Notes: generated by a model not told the origin, from the sequence alone. 64,000 nt of DNA from Sipunculus nudus (GCA_026874595.1 CM049312.1:56111429-56175428), one strand, 5' to 3'; shown: positions 36,256 through 48,212, numbered from the stretch's first letter. Numbers and translations: made by a program.

Positions 36256-37016
36256 ATAGGAATAACATGCAGTGATGTACACTGGTCTATTCTATAGTAC
36301 CCATATCATAAACACTGTAATTACTGATCTATAAATTCGATCTGGATTAGTGCACGCAGCCCACACATTTATACACAGATCGTGTTGAAAGGAGTCTTGT
36401 GTATTGATCGCATAATCGACCCAAGGTCCCTGGACAGCCATACAGGGAAGCTGTCAGCTTGTAAATAGACGAGGACTGCTTCAACACGGAAAAACACGCA
36501 CACGATCAAATAAACACCGCGTGAACCCGGCAGCCGTCCATCACACACACAGTCACCAGTCACAGCACAGGCAAATTCCATCTGATGGCATGGTGTTATT
36601 AAAATATTATCCCAGTATGAAAGTTGTATAAAAGTTATCAGCATGTACTCACGTGCACTGGACTGTATTATATATGGGCGTGGCACTTTTCCTACCCTTA
36701 TCTCACGCGAGCTGTCAGTTAACTGTCCACGGGTGCGTTCACTGTGTGTGTACATACACACTTGTGTCGCATGTTACTAATGTAGTTCGTGTAACAACCG
36801 GCAGATGGCGGTACAACGCAAACACTTAGGGGCCGTAAAGAAACTGAAGAATAGCCAGTGTTTTTTTTTTATGTGAACATCTCTGGCAAAATTCCCTCCA
36901 TTAAAAACCGATCCGGTTTGATAATTTAATTTTATATCTGATCTCATAAGCCATAAATATTTGATCTCAGCACAGTGTTCCACTTAACTGTGTATATAGT
37001 AATGAATTGTCTCTCT
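36256..37016. other. Stretch without recognised gene
   Basis: Open frame 36369-36761 on the minus strand (130 codons) has no recognisable domain. The region ends at the 3' tail of the non-LTR element. Confidence 0.45.
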
Positions 37017-40000
37017 GATAAGATAAGATAAGATAAGCTAAGATAACATTTATTAGCCTTCAGTTCCAGGAATTTGTTGTTGACTTGCAATTCATTACAT
37101 AAAAAATAAATAAGTAAATAGATAGATAAATACATAAAAATAATACAATAAATACATAAAAATCACACATAACATATTGACTATGCATGTAAAATTAAGC
37201 ATGTAAAAATGATAAAACAGATAATTCTGCAGGTAAAACACATAATTCAAAACATTAAATTTCTAAGAGGGTTGTGAGTTAAAAAGTTTAATACTGTGTG
37301 GTACGAGAGATTTTTTAAAACGAGTTGTTCTGCAGAATATTGTATCTAGGCGTTTACCTGAAGGTAAAAAACGGAACTCTGAATATAGTGGATGTGTTTT
37401 GTCATTCATGACCTTAGATATGAAGGCCATTGTTTTGGTTTCACAGATTTCCTGGTGTGTGGCAAGAGAAGTACCAGTCATTCTACTACTTCTCTTCCTG
37501 GTATTATTCAACTGTTTCTTTAACTTATCAGATATATTTGTAAACCAGCACTCCAGTGAATAAGTAAGGACACTGGAAATTACTGAATTATAAAACATGG
37601 TAATTATGGTTTTGTCGATATTAAGCTTTCTTAGATAATAAAGGTAATATAATCTTTTGTTTGCTTTCTTGGATTGATTCAACACATGTTCTTTCCAATT
37701 CAGATTTCTGTCAATAATACATCCTAAGTATTTATAATTTTCTACAATATCAACATCTTCATTTTTGATAGCAACTGGGGTAATTACAGATTTTGATCTC
37801 CTAAAATCAAAGACTACTTCTTTAGTCTTCTTTACATTTAATTGAAGGTAGTGTTCCTCACACCAACCAGTCACATATTGAATGGTTTTCCTGTAGAGCG
37901 ATTCATCATTCTTGTGTATCAGGCCTAGAATAACAGTGTCGTCTGCATATTTGATAATTTTACAATCTGAAAGGCTCACAGACAAATTATTTGTTTATAG
38001 AATAAAAAGGACTGCTGACAGAACACAGCCTTGTGGAGCACCAGTATTTATGATTATATCTGAAGAAGTTTCTTTGCTTGTTCTAACATGTTGTCTTCTA
38101 TCCGAGAGAAAATCTAGAATCCATAGACAGTAGGAAAGAGGAATGTTATATCTACAGAGCTGATTGATCATAATGTGTGGCTGTATTGTATTGAAGGCTG
38201 AAGAATAATCAATGAAAAGTGATCTGGCATAATTTCTGGGGTCCCTGTCTAAGTGTTGATAAATATAATGAGTTAATGTGGCAATTGCGTCGCTTGTGCA
38301 TCTGTTGGATGAATATGCAAACTGATGTTGATCTAGCATTGGTTTAACAATTGGAAGTAATTTATTAAGAACTATTCGCTCCAAAGATTTTGCGAGATTA
38401 GATGTTAGTGCCACAGGCCTAAGATCATTCATCACTTTAGGAGAGTTATTTTTGGCGACTGGAATTATTTCTGCGGTCTTCCATAATTTTGGTAGTTTAC
38501 ATAAGGAGAGAGACAATTGAAAAATGTGATGTATGATGAAGGACAAACTATTTCTACAGGTTTTAATTAATCTGCCACTGATTTTGTCGGGTCCACAGGC
38601 TTTCTTTACATTAATCTTACTTAACACTTTGTTTACATCAGTTACATCAGTAAGGATGCCATCATCACATGATTCTAAATTTGCTCTCAGACTGCTCCGA
38701 ATGTCATCTTTTTCTTTTGAGAAGTCACTTTCATCAAAACGTGCATAGAATGTATTTAATTTGTCAGCATAGCCATTTTCAGCAAGCAGTGAGCATTCTT
38801 TCTTGCTTTTAGTTATACCAGTTAATTCCTGAAGACCCTTCCAAGCATCTTTTGATTGATTGCTATGGAACAGTTTTTCTACTTTCTTTTTATATTGTTG
38901 TTTGGCTTTCTCAATGGCAGAATCAGTTTCTTTTTGTAAGTCATATCTGTTATCTGAATTGCTTGTGAAGGCTTGGTGCTTACATACAATAAGTTTCCTT
39001 AGATCACTGTTAATCCAAGGTTTGTTATTAGGGTAAATCTTAATGGTTTTAGTTGGTACCAGCATGTCTTCACAAAATGATATATAACTAGACACAGTTT
39101 CAGTAAGTTCATCTAAATCATATGAAGTGTCAATGAACATTTGCCAGTCTGTTAGATCAAAACATGTCTGTAGGGTCTCATAGGCTTCCTTTGAGTTCAC
39201 TTTAATATTAATTTCACGTGGTTTCAGCATTTGAAGTTTACGTCTGTAAGTAGGTTGCATATAGATCATATTATGGTCACTATTTTTTAGTGGAGGACCT
39301 TGAACACATTTATAAGCAGATTTAATATTACAATAAAATAAGTCCAGTTTCTGGTGACCTCTTGTGTTACAGTTCACGTACTGTGTGTAGTTTGGTAGTG
39401 CTTGATCAAGATCACAGTGGTTCATATCTCCGAGTACAATATGCAGAGCTTGTGGTTTCTTTTCTTCTAATTGGGCAACAATATCCTGTATCTTCTTTGA
39501 TGCAATGTCTTTATCAGCACTGGGGGGAATGTAAACAACTGTGAGAGATATATTGGTAAACTCTCTAGGTAGGTATGAAGGACGTAGGCTCACTGATAGG
39601 GCTTCAAGGTCTGGTGAACATATACTAGACTTGACGGTTATATTCTGACACCATCTGTTATTAATATAAAGAGCTACACCACCGCCTCTTGATTTATTAG
39701 AGTCCTGGGTTCTGTCTTGTCTTAATAAGGTAAAATAAGGAATGTTCAAGAATGTGTCAGATATATTTTGGTTCAGCCATGATTCCGTTAATGCAATGCA
39801 ACAAGCCTCTCGATATTGATAAAGAAATCGGCAGTTTGCACGGAGTTCGTCAATCTTTGAGCTGAGTGAACGGACGTTACCAAATGTTATTGTGGGCACA
39901 AACGGTTTAGTACTGCATCTTCTCCTTAACCTGACTCTTACTCCACCTCTCCTGCCACGTGGTCTTCTTCTAATCTTTTTGCATTCTTCCGGAAGTATAC

Positions 40001-40076
40001 TTATATCAAACTTATTGTTAGAATGTGAGAGTTTGTTGTGAAGTTGATGAAGGTCACTAGCTGAATAACGAATATT
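37017..40076 (-). mobile_element. Non-LTR retrotransposon (CR1/L2/Rex1-like group)
   Basis: Minus-strand element. Its 3' end is marked by a short pentanucleotide tail, CTTATCTTATCTTATCTTAT at about 37017-37046, typical of LINEs of the CR1/L2 broad group that end in short tandem repeats rather than poly(A). One long frame encodes an APE-type endonuclease followed by reverse transcriptase. The 5' end merges at about 40077 with the hAT-bounded GAGTCC array, so the element is 5' truncated there or was later interrupted. No zinc-knuckle ORF1 was seen. Family placement is by overall motif style only. Confidence 0.85.
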
Positions 40077-40211
40077 CAGTGGTGTGAGTCCAAGTCCGGG
40101 TCTATGCAGGCCAATCGAGTCCAAGTCAGAGTCCTTGAGGTTCGAATCCAAATCCACCTTCTTCGAGTCCGAGTCATTTGGACCCCAAGTCCGAGTCCAA
40201 GTCCAATACAT
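37263..40211 (-). pseudogene. LINE endonuclease-reverse transcriptase, one in-frame stop
   Basis: Frame open from 40211 to 37995, then TAA (37995-37997), then open again in the same frame to 37263. The N-terminal ~45 residues come from the adjacent GAGTCC repeat and are not element sequence. From about residue 107 comes the APE endonuclease (TITFGNVRSL, ALTESWL, RGGGVALYIN, VLGDMN, NSDHN). A Lys/Glu-rich linker follows. The reverse transcriptase has KACGPDKISG, FIDYSSAFNTIQ and GAPQGCVLSAVLFIL. The stop falls exactly where the family has Tyr in FILYTND. After the stop come the catalytic YADDT, NVKKTKEVVFDFRR and a C-terminal LPSGKRLDT..RFKKSLVP segment. All expected motifs survive, so the inactivation looks recent. 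Targets would be genomic DNA and the element's own RNA. Confidence 0.88.
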
Positions 40212-40321
40212 ATATCCGCAAAAAACGCAAATTAAAATGGAAATCTCAGAATACCATGTAAAATTTCAATTAGTTGACATGTGATTACATCTATACTCCC
40301 GACCCTGAGTAAAGCTTGGTA

Positions 40322-40324
<3 letters not shown>

Positions 40325-40371
<47 letters not shown>
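40325..40371. repeat. (TA)n microsatellite
   Basis: About 23 TA dinucleotides between the GAGTCC-rich patch and the main array. Confidence 0.95.
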
Positions 40372-40373
<2 letters not shown>

Positions 40374-40498
40374 GTTATTATTTTTAATATTATATTGGTA
40401 GTTCGCATATATACTCTATAAAATGTGACAGTTGTTTTCTCACTAAGCAGCTCGAGATAGACTCGGCCTTATTTCTCGAGTCCTTAACTCCAAGCCGA

Positions 40499-42277
40499 GG
40501 ACCCTCTAGTCCAAGTCCGAGTCCAGGACCCTCTAGTCCAAGTCCGAGTCCAGGACCCTCGAGTCCGAGTCCAGGACCCTCTAGTCCAAGTCCGAGTCCA
40601 GGTCCCTCTAGTCCAAGTCCGAGTCCAGGTCCCTCTAGTCCAATTCCGAGTCCAGGTCCCTCTAGTCCAAGTCCGAGTCCAGGTCCCTCTAGTCCAAGTC
40701 CGAGTCCAGGTCCCTCTAGTCCAAGTCCGAGTCCAGGTCCCTCTAGTCCAAGTCCGAGTCCAGGTCCCTCTAGTCCAAGTCCGAGTCCAGGTCCCTCTAG
40801 TCCAAGTCCGAGTCCAGGTCCCTCTAGTCCAAGTCCGAGTCCAGGTCCCTCTAGTCCAAGTCCGAGTCCAGGTCCCTCTAGTCCAAGTCCGAGTCCAGGT
40901 CCCTCTAGTCCAAGTCCGAGTCCAGGACCCTCTAGTCCAAGTCTGAGTCCAGGTCCCTCTAGTCCAAGTCCGAGTCCAGGTCCCTCTAGTCCAAGTCCGA
41001 GTCCAGGACCCTCTAGTCCAAGTCCGAGTCCAGGTCCCTCTAGTCCAAGTCCGAGTCCAGGTCCCTCTAGTCCAAGTCCGAGTCCAGGACCCTCTAGTCC
41101 AAGTCCGAGTCCAGGTCCCTCTAGTCCAAGTCCGAGTCCAGGTCCCTCTAGTCCAAGTCCGAGTCCAGGTCCCTCTAGTCCAAGTCCGAGTCCAGGACCC
41201 TCTAGTCCAAGTCCGAGTCCAGGTCCCTCTAGTCCAAGTCCGAGTCCAGGACCCTCTAGTCCAAGTCCGAGTCCAGGTCCCTCTAGTCCAAGTCCGAGTC
41301 CAGGTCCCTCTAGTCCAAGTCCGAGTCCAGGTCCCTCTAGTCCAAGTCCGAGTCCAGGACCCTCTAGTCCAAGTCCGAGTCCAGGACCCTCTAGTCCAAG
41401 TCCGAGTCCAGGACCCTCTAGTCCAAGTCCGAGTCCAGGTCCCTCTAGTCCAAGTCCGAGTCCAGGTCCCTCTAGTCCAAGTCCGAGTCCAGGTCCCTCT
41501 AGTCCAAGTCCGAGTCCAGGACCCTCTAGTCCAAGTCCGAGTCCAGGTCCCTCTAGTCCAAGTCCGAGTCCAGGACCCTCTAGTCCAAGTCCGAGTCCAG
41601 GTCCCTCTAGTCCAAGTCCGAGTCCAGGTCCCTCTAGTCCAAGTCCGAGTCCAGGTCCCTCTAGTCCAAGTCCGAGTCCAGGACCCTCTAGTCCAAGTCC
41701 GAGTCCAGGACCCTCTAGTCCAAGTCCGAGTCCAGGACCCTCTAGTCCAAGTCCGAGTCCAGGTCCCTCTAGTCCAAGTCCGAGTCCAGGTCCCTCTAGT
41801 CCAAGTCCGAGTCCAGGACCCTCTAGTCCAAGTCCGAGTCCAGGTCCCTCTAGTCCAAGTCCGAGTCCAGGTCCCTCTAGTCCAAGTCCGAGTCCAGGAC
41901 CCTCTAGTCCAAGTCCGAGTCCAGGACCCTCTAGTCCAAGTCCGAGTCCAGGTCCCTCTAGTCCAAGTCCGAGTCCAGGACCCTCTAGTCCAAGTCCGAG
42001 TCCAGGTCCCTCTAGTCCAAGTCCGAGTCCAGGTCCCTCTAGTCCAAGTCCGAGTCCAGGTCCCTCTAGTCCAAGTCCGAGTCCAGGACCCTCTAGTCCA
42101 ATTCCGAGTCCAGGACCCTCTAGTCCAAGTCCGAGTCCAGGTCCCTCTAGTCCAAGTCCGAGTCCAGGACCCTCTAGTCCAAGTCCGAGTCCAGGACCCT
42201 CTAGTCCAAGTCCGAGTCCAGGACCCTCTAGTCCAAGTCCGAGTCCAGGTCCCTCTAGTCCAAGTCCGTCTCCCTAA
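40499..42277 (+). repeat. 27-bp minisatellite, 65 units plus a partial
   Basis: The unit is GGWCCCTCTAGTCCAAGTCC plus GAGTCCA. From 40499 to 42247 there are 65 units, one of them 21 bp (near 40555). Rare variants are CCAATTCCG (near 40645 and 42100) and GTCTGAG (near 40945). The third base alternates T or A, and the T/A pattern itself repeats: A at 41196 recurs at 41520 with the same 12-unit order, a 324-bp higher-order repeat. Because 27 is divisible by 3, one plus-strand frame stays open throughout as (GPSSPSPSP)n and ends at TAA 42275-42277, but no in-frame ATG was seen. Confidence 0.95.
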
Positions 42278-42346
42278 AAAAGTGGATTAGAGTCCAGAAT
42301 CGAGTCCGTGTCCGGACTCGTGCCCTTCATCACTGCTTTGAGTATT

Positions 42347-44665
42347 TTTAGGCCTAGGCCTATATAAGATCATTAGTGGAAAATCAAATATGAAAAGAGT
42401 TGTTCTAAACGCACACTGACAGCGAGTCATTATCAGTGCGTTCATGTAAAACTAAGGCCGTACCCTTTCAAGCGACTACAGTTAACCGAAGCGACACGGA
42501 TTATTGGCCTAGTGCGGAATGATGCAAGACACACCTGACACATTAAAACTGTAAAAAACAATCGAAACGTAGGTCTATATAGATGTTAGGTGGAACACTG
42601 CGTTAACTTAAAATTTTAATTATATTTACTTTAATATAAATTTAAAACAACTCCCACAACAGCAATAAGAAATAATTGCGCAACACAAACGGGTTAAACA
42701 AAATATGCGCGAAGTATATTTGATGCTTTGAAACGTGCATTTCAAAGTATTTGTTCGCATATATTTCATACTAATAATAGTTCATTGGAAAATAATATAA
42801 AATGAAGCCTATGAAACAGTCCTTGTTTCAGGATGTTATTTTTTCCCAATTAATTAGCAATCAAGGAGTGAATATGAAACACAACAGACTTACATACTGA
42901 CATTTGGAAATTTTATTGTAAATTTTGAACCAGTAACAGCCCGCCCGCACTCTCCTCCACCCCAAAATATCAAGTTTATCCACCCCCGCACACACATTGC
43001 CCAATATCAGGGTGTGTCCCCTGCGGGTAAATTCTGACATGCGTATCCAATCATCAATTTCAAGATACTGTACTGTGACGCAAGCGTTGCCTGAAAGCAA
43101 TGTCATTTTCTGCACTGGACATGCCATGCGGGAGGGGGTGGTATTTGTACTTATCCATTTACGTAAATATAATGATTCGAAGAATCTACCCACGTCTGTG
43201 TTACCCCAATATACACTTTAGACCTTCGAGCCATTACCAGGGGTGGCTGGGTGCAGAGTTATCTATTATAGCAGAGATGTAAGACACCAGACCTCACACC
43301 CATGATCACGAATTTCTTGGACCGCCACTGATTACGTCCCCCTCCCCTCCCTTAATCCTGGCTACGCACCTCTCTATCTCCCCCCCCCCCCCCACTCTCG
43401 GAGATACATTGAAACCACTTCATATAGAATGGACTCACATTATTACGTTTTAAGAATGAATGTATCTGAATTAAAGTGCACTTGACATGACAGATAACCA
43501 AACTTTTGTAAAAATATACAATATTTTTACATTTCAAATTTAATCTCTCTCAATTTCTCTGCATTGTAAGGTACTCCATTTATTTTCACTCTGACTAGCG
43601 TCAACAGTATACGCTTCTTTGGACCCTTTGTTTAAAGCCAGCTATTCACCCATACCTAATCTATAGAATTCATGTGATTTCTGGTTTACTCTGCCTACAA
43701 ATTAATGAACTCTCTATATTAATTCCTGTCAGAAGAAGTTCCTTTAACTCTGCTGTGGTGGATATTACCCTTATTTATCTGCAAGTTGTTATACACACAA
43801 AGCTGAACGGTCCATAGTTTCTACATGGCCTTTGCAATATTCTGTATTTTTAACATATGTATTTGTCGAATATGTTTGGATTAATTTGGCGTGGCCCCAC
43901 GTTATAAACACGTGGATATAAACAACATGAACAGCCTGCATGTGTGCGGCGAGCTCGTGTTCTGGCCTATTTTTATAAAAGGTTCAAGGATTATCTTTAG
44001 TAAACAGATGTCAGATATGGCAATAGGCCCCTTTAATGTTTTATACTTATCTAGGAAAGAAATACGGATACGGGTACCAGAGCATGATTTGAAAATATGT
44101 TTATATCAGTCCCAAGGGCTATAAGAGCTGGTACATTTCAACAACGACAGTACTTTGTGCTTTAAATTCACATCAATAAGATTTAACCAGATTTAATTTG
44201 TAAATCTTTTATAAGTTTAATTATCCGGAGTCTAAATTTTTTTAGAATATGAAATATGATACGCCGAATCCAAACATTCGGTCCAAACAACACGTGGTGA
44301 ACACTGTCCAGTGAGAGGTGTATCCGTAGTATTTACGCAGTGATAAATTTACATATGGTATGTTTTATGTCAGATTTAGATAAACTTTGGATGAACTTGG
44401 ACAGGAATTTCCTCAAGATCTGGTACACGATCAAATAAAATAAGAAGATAATATGAAATATCCCTTTAATAGATAAACTTTAACAATCTGAACCAAATCT
44501 GACAACAATGAAAATTGAGAGATAACTCTTCAAACAACTTAGATACACAGATAATCTTAACCACAGAACAGTCAATGTTTAAAGTCACAATTCAATAATG
44601 ATCTTAATCTATCTATCGTTAAATGCAACATAACATAACAGGAGAATTGCACATTATATATATAA

Positions 44666-44712
<47 letters not shown>

Positions 44713-45129
44713 TTATACCACAAGGCAGTACAAATTTATCATACATGTGTAGGCTATTGTTGCTGGTTATACAATTTATTAATCTAACAAATTTCTCAGG
44801 TCTCTTCAAATACACAACCTTGCAGAAATGCTTGAAACTCGTTGGCTCACTCTATACTATTGTGCAAATGATCACGTTTCCTTTAGATTGCGTTTGTTTA
44901 TGACATTTAATGAACTGTGACGTTCATTTAATTACCATCAGTCCAACTGAGGTCCATATATTTTTCTTTGCTTGACTATACGTCATTAATTCTCACATGG
45001 GTATACCGTTGATAACCACCCGAGTAGAACTTCCATTACACCCCTGTGTGCTTGTCTTTGTTTATGCTGTTTGTACAGGATCCGATTCTTGAAGACTCCC
45101 CAGCTTAGACTTTTCTGTAATAAGGAATG

Positions 45130-45178
<49 letters not shown>

Positions 45179-45289
45179 CAGAAGTATATAACCTTTTCAG
45201 TACATTACAGAATATTAATAATATACATATTTGTAGATATATAAGAATTGAAGTTTATATAAGTATTTAATTGTACAATATGTGTTAAA

Positions 45290-45337
<48 letters not shown>

Positions 45338-45433
45338 TCATGCAACAACTAAGTTATATTTGTATTCTTATATGACTGTATCGCAAACATATTTATATCA
45401 TGTACGTGCTTACGGAACTGCTGTCACACACAA
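42347..45433. other. Stretch with TA tracts and a poly-C run, no recognised gene
   Basis: Contains (TA)n runs at about 44671-44704, 45132-45174 and 45291-45334, and a poly-C run at about 43381-43394 next to a CAGGGGCG-type terminus on the minus strand (CGTAGCCAGGATTAAGGGAG). Short open frames (42861-43193, 43891-44124) have no recognised domain. Confidence 0.5.
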
Positions 45434-45674
45434 ACTCAGTAGATGCATAATAAATGCCAAAAATATATCAATAAATATATTAAAGAATTATATAAGTGGA
45501 AGAAAATTCATTTGCAGATAAAAAAAATTCAACTTATATATATGCATGCACTCAGTAGATACCTGATAAGCGCCGAAAATACACCAGTAAATCTATAAAA
45601 ATACACTAATTAATCTATAGTAAAGTAATATTAAAGTGGAATAAAATTCATTTGCAGATATTAAAATCAACTTA
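45434..45674. repeat. Tandem duplication of about 120 bp next to a splice donor
   Basis: ACTCAGTAGATGCATAATAA (45434) and ACTCAGTAGATACCTGATAA (45551) open two copies. Both run through CCAAAAATAT/CCGAAAATAC, a TAAATCT/TAAATAT block, AAGTGGAAGAAAATTCATTT versus AAGTGGAATAAAATTCATTT, GCAGATA and AACTTA. The right copy ends at the putative donor of the minus-strand exon 45676-46116, so the duplicated part would be the start of its intron. Confidence 0.7.
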
Positions 45675-45675
45675 C

Positions 45676-46116
45676 CGGCACGAAATATTGTAAATGTGCG
45701 TTAAGGAACTTTATGGCTGCCTGGTCGTCCGTCGGTTCTGTCTGAATGATGTGAAATATGGAGGGTCGTCTTAAGGAGCTGTCGTCCTCCGTGTCACTGT
45801 CAGTCTGTGTTGATCTGATGTCACTTTCTTGTTCGTCAATCTGTGACTGTCCAATGTCGCTTTCCTGTGTGTCAGTGTGTGTATGTCTGTCGTCAGTATC
45901 ATGTAGGTCAGTCTGTGTCGGTCTCTTGTCAGTATTCTGTATGTCAGTCGGTGTCGGCATGTCGTTACTGATATCTCCGTCTGTCTGTGTAGGTTTTAAT
46001 CTGTCCTGCTCGTCTGTCGGCCTGTGTGTTGTATCCAGGTACTTTGGGTCCGTCTGTGTTAATGTTGTGTCATTTCGTGACGATCTCAATGTTTTTCTCT
46101 TTTTGGTCGTTGTCAT
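45676..46116 (-). CDS. Candidate first coding exon, TQTD-repeat protein
   Basis: Minus-strand open frame with ATG at 46116 (MTTTKKRKTLRSSRND) that reaches a consensus donor, GCCG then GTAAGT (45675-45670), in phase 0 after 147 codons; reading past the donor meets a stop after two codons. The protein starts with a basic KKRKTLR stretch. It continues with five to seven imperfect 12-residue repeats of the type PTQTDLHDTDDR (Thr, Gln, Asp rich, probably disordered), and ends with RRPSIFHIIQTEP and a possibly helical KFLNAHLQYFVP. I do not recognise the family. Downstream exons would lie at lower coordinates but none is evident. It could be the first exon of an unknown gene or a chance frame created by a 36-bp DNA repeat. 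Confidence 0.4.
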
Positions 46117-46419
46117 TTCGTTAATCACGTCGTACGTACAATAAAAAATGGTAATTTACAGTCGCCTACTGTCATCTCTATGTCCCTTACTTTTGCTGTC
46201 CTCTGTCGGCGTCTCGTCTGTGCACTGAAGTCCGAAGTCGTGTCCTCACAGTTGATTTCAGTGAACATCTGATAAGGAACAAATCTTCCAGGATATTTTC
46301 TTTATAAACAGCCATTTCTTCTAAAATCACAAACCTATGGATGACTGGAGCGGTGTAGCTTGATGAAGTTTCTTCACGTATAATAAATCGTTACGTAATA
46401 TGGATACCCGGGAAACGTG

Positions 46420-46440
46420 ACGTCATAAACAGCAAGACCA
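46420..46440. promoter_or_regulatory. CRE-like TGACGTCA site upstream of the 45676-46116 exon
   Basis: AACGTGACGTCATAAAC contains the palindromic cAMP-response element TGACGTCA about 310 bp upstream of the candidate start at 46116 on the minus strand. This is consistent with a promoter-proximal site if the exon is real. A single 8-bp site is weak evidence. Confidence 0.2.
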
Positions 46441-48195
46441 GTCTTTGCACCCTCTCCATGGCAACCTGCGTGTCGTCATCATTTCTGGGCTACTTGGTTT
46501 GGTTAGAGAGACCCATTTCCAGGCTGTACTATATTTATATAATACATTGTAGTAAGTTATGTGCATGCATTATTGATATAATGCAGGAAAATGTTTTCCA
46601 AGGATTTTTTTTTCATGTCATACACCAAACTCAAGCTCAACATCTGCATGCATGAACTTTCACTTTAGTTTAAAGGAAGAGGAAATTGAGTCCCTCGTTC
46701 TTGGGATAAACAGCAATTTCGAAACCGCATTTTTACCATCTTCACCACTTTCAAGCCTCTCCAACTTGTTAAAGGCCGGTACTAACAAAACATTTCAAAC
46801 ACTTTTCATAAGTCCACTGTTGTAACGAATATAATGATATCAAACACATATGTCACTGAAGGCTCTTGCACGCGAAAATGCAACTAAAAGCTGCCAACGG
46901 GGAAAGACCGGCTCAGTCAAATAGATTCCTACAGTATTAAATGCTTGTCCTTAGTTTTGTTGATTGTCATTAGGTTGATCGGAAACTGAATATGCCCATA
47001 AATAAACGGCAAGTTTACACCTTTAGGTACAAGTCTGTGGCAAAGGAATAACTTCAGCCTTGGTTCGTTGGTAGGACATAAGTAAAATAAACGCAAAAAG
47101 GTATATCCGGATTTTTCAGAAAATTTGCAGAGGGTTAGCGTTAAACCGTATAAACAACCCATTCAATTTTGGATGTTATCAGAATCTACAAAATACATTT
47201 TTCTTAATACCATTCTGACATTCGTATGCATTTGTTCTGTCACTCGCCAGGTGAAACCGGGTCACTGAAGCGTTACATATGAAGTGTTTAACACCTGAAA
47301 AGTGCATATTTGAACACATGAATGCATTGTGTTTATCGGGTCCCCGTTGAGCTGTAACATCTTTCATTTTATCTATCTTTTCCAGTTATTTGTAAGTACT
47401 GTTCCTTTTTTTCAGAGATTTTCTTTATTTCCTAGATATTAAATTATTAAGTTATCCACAGTTTATTACTTTCTAATTCATAAATTTAGGATGTTTATGA
47501 ACAGCTCTGTGATTTGCTCCATAAATTAAGATAACATCCAAATGTTCTCTCCTGAAGGAATTAACTTGTCTTTCCGTTATTGCATAACACTGAGCCCCCC
47601 CCCCCCCCACCCCTAAAAAAGGGCTGATACTAGAACTCACGTCTGTGGTCATTTTAGTCCGCCGCGCTGCCTTTACCACAGAAGTCGGTAAAATGCAAAG
47701 TTTAATTGGCATGCGACTTACACTTATCAATTATTTTTCCACGAGGATTACATTTAGACGATGATATTTTGCATGGTGTAAATGTAGATGCGCATTTTCA
47801 TAATAAAGACATCCTCATGTCTGAAACATGCATGGAATGTTTGATGCATTGATTTTCCATTTTATATCCTAATTTTGAATTAAGAAATATAAATATTAAA
47901 GCCGGCCAAACGTGAATCCCAATCCCCTTCAGTTTGACTCCTTTATGCAAAGAATTTTAAGATAATAGTAGTTGAAGAACACCAATTTCCTCATACGTTT
48001 TGTGAAAGATCCCCTAAAATTGTCCTCCTTATATTGCATATTTAAAAATATCTCAATATTGGAGGGGGACACCCTCCCCCGTGTAGCTTTAATTAACCTT
48101 TATTTATGAATAAAATGAAATCTTTGCTCTCGTTTTATTCACATTGGTGAAATAACCAAACAAATTTTTATATTTTCATAGGCTGAAAATATATC
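46441..48195. other. Stretch without recognised gene
   Basis: AT-rich. A poly-C run lies at about 47596-47610. Short open frames (46458-46655, 46929-47162, 47179-47367, 47473-47730) carry no recognised domain. Confidence 0.5.
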
Positions 48196-48212
48196 AATAT
48201 ATATATATATAT

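Larger units (their letters stand above)
40077..42346. mobile_element. hAT-like ends bounding a GAGTCC minisatellite
   Basis: The left end reads CAGTGGTGTGAGTCCAAGTC from 40077. The right end, read inverted from 42346, is CAGTGATGAAGGGCACGAGT followed by CCGGACACGGACTCG. Both start CAGTGRTG, as hAT ends do, and both run straight into GAGTCC words. The interior has a GAGTCC-rich patch (40084-40205), a TA tract (40325-40371) and the main 27-bp array. The 8 bp outside the ends (CGAATATT and CTTTGAGT) do not match, so a target duplication is not supported. A non-autonomous hAT whose subterminal repeats expanded is the simplest reading. It remains inference. Confidence 0.45.

Noticed and set aside
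36369-36761. 130-codon minus-strand ORF
   Set aside because: No recognisable motif, no splice context, and no match in style to the nearby LINE.
45758-46144. Plus-strand Ser/Cys/Val-rich ORF opposite the TQTD exon
   Set aside because: Mirror frame of the 36-bp repeat. No splice or start support, and the minus-strand frame has a consensus donor.
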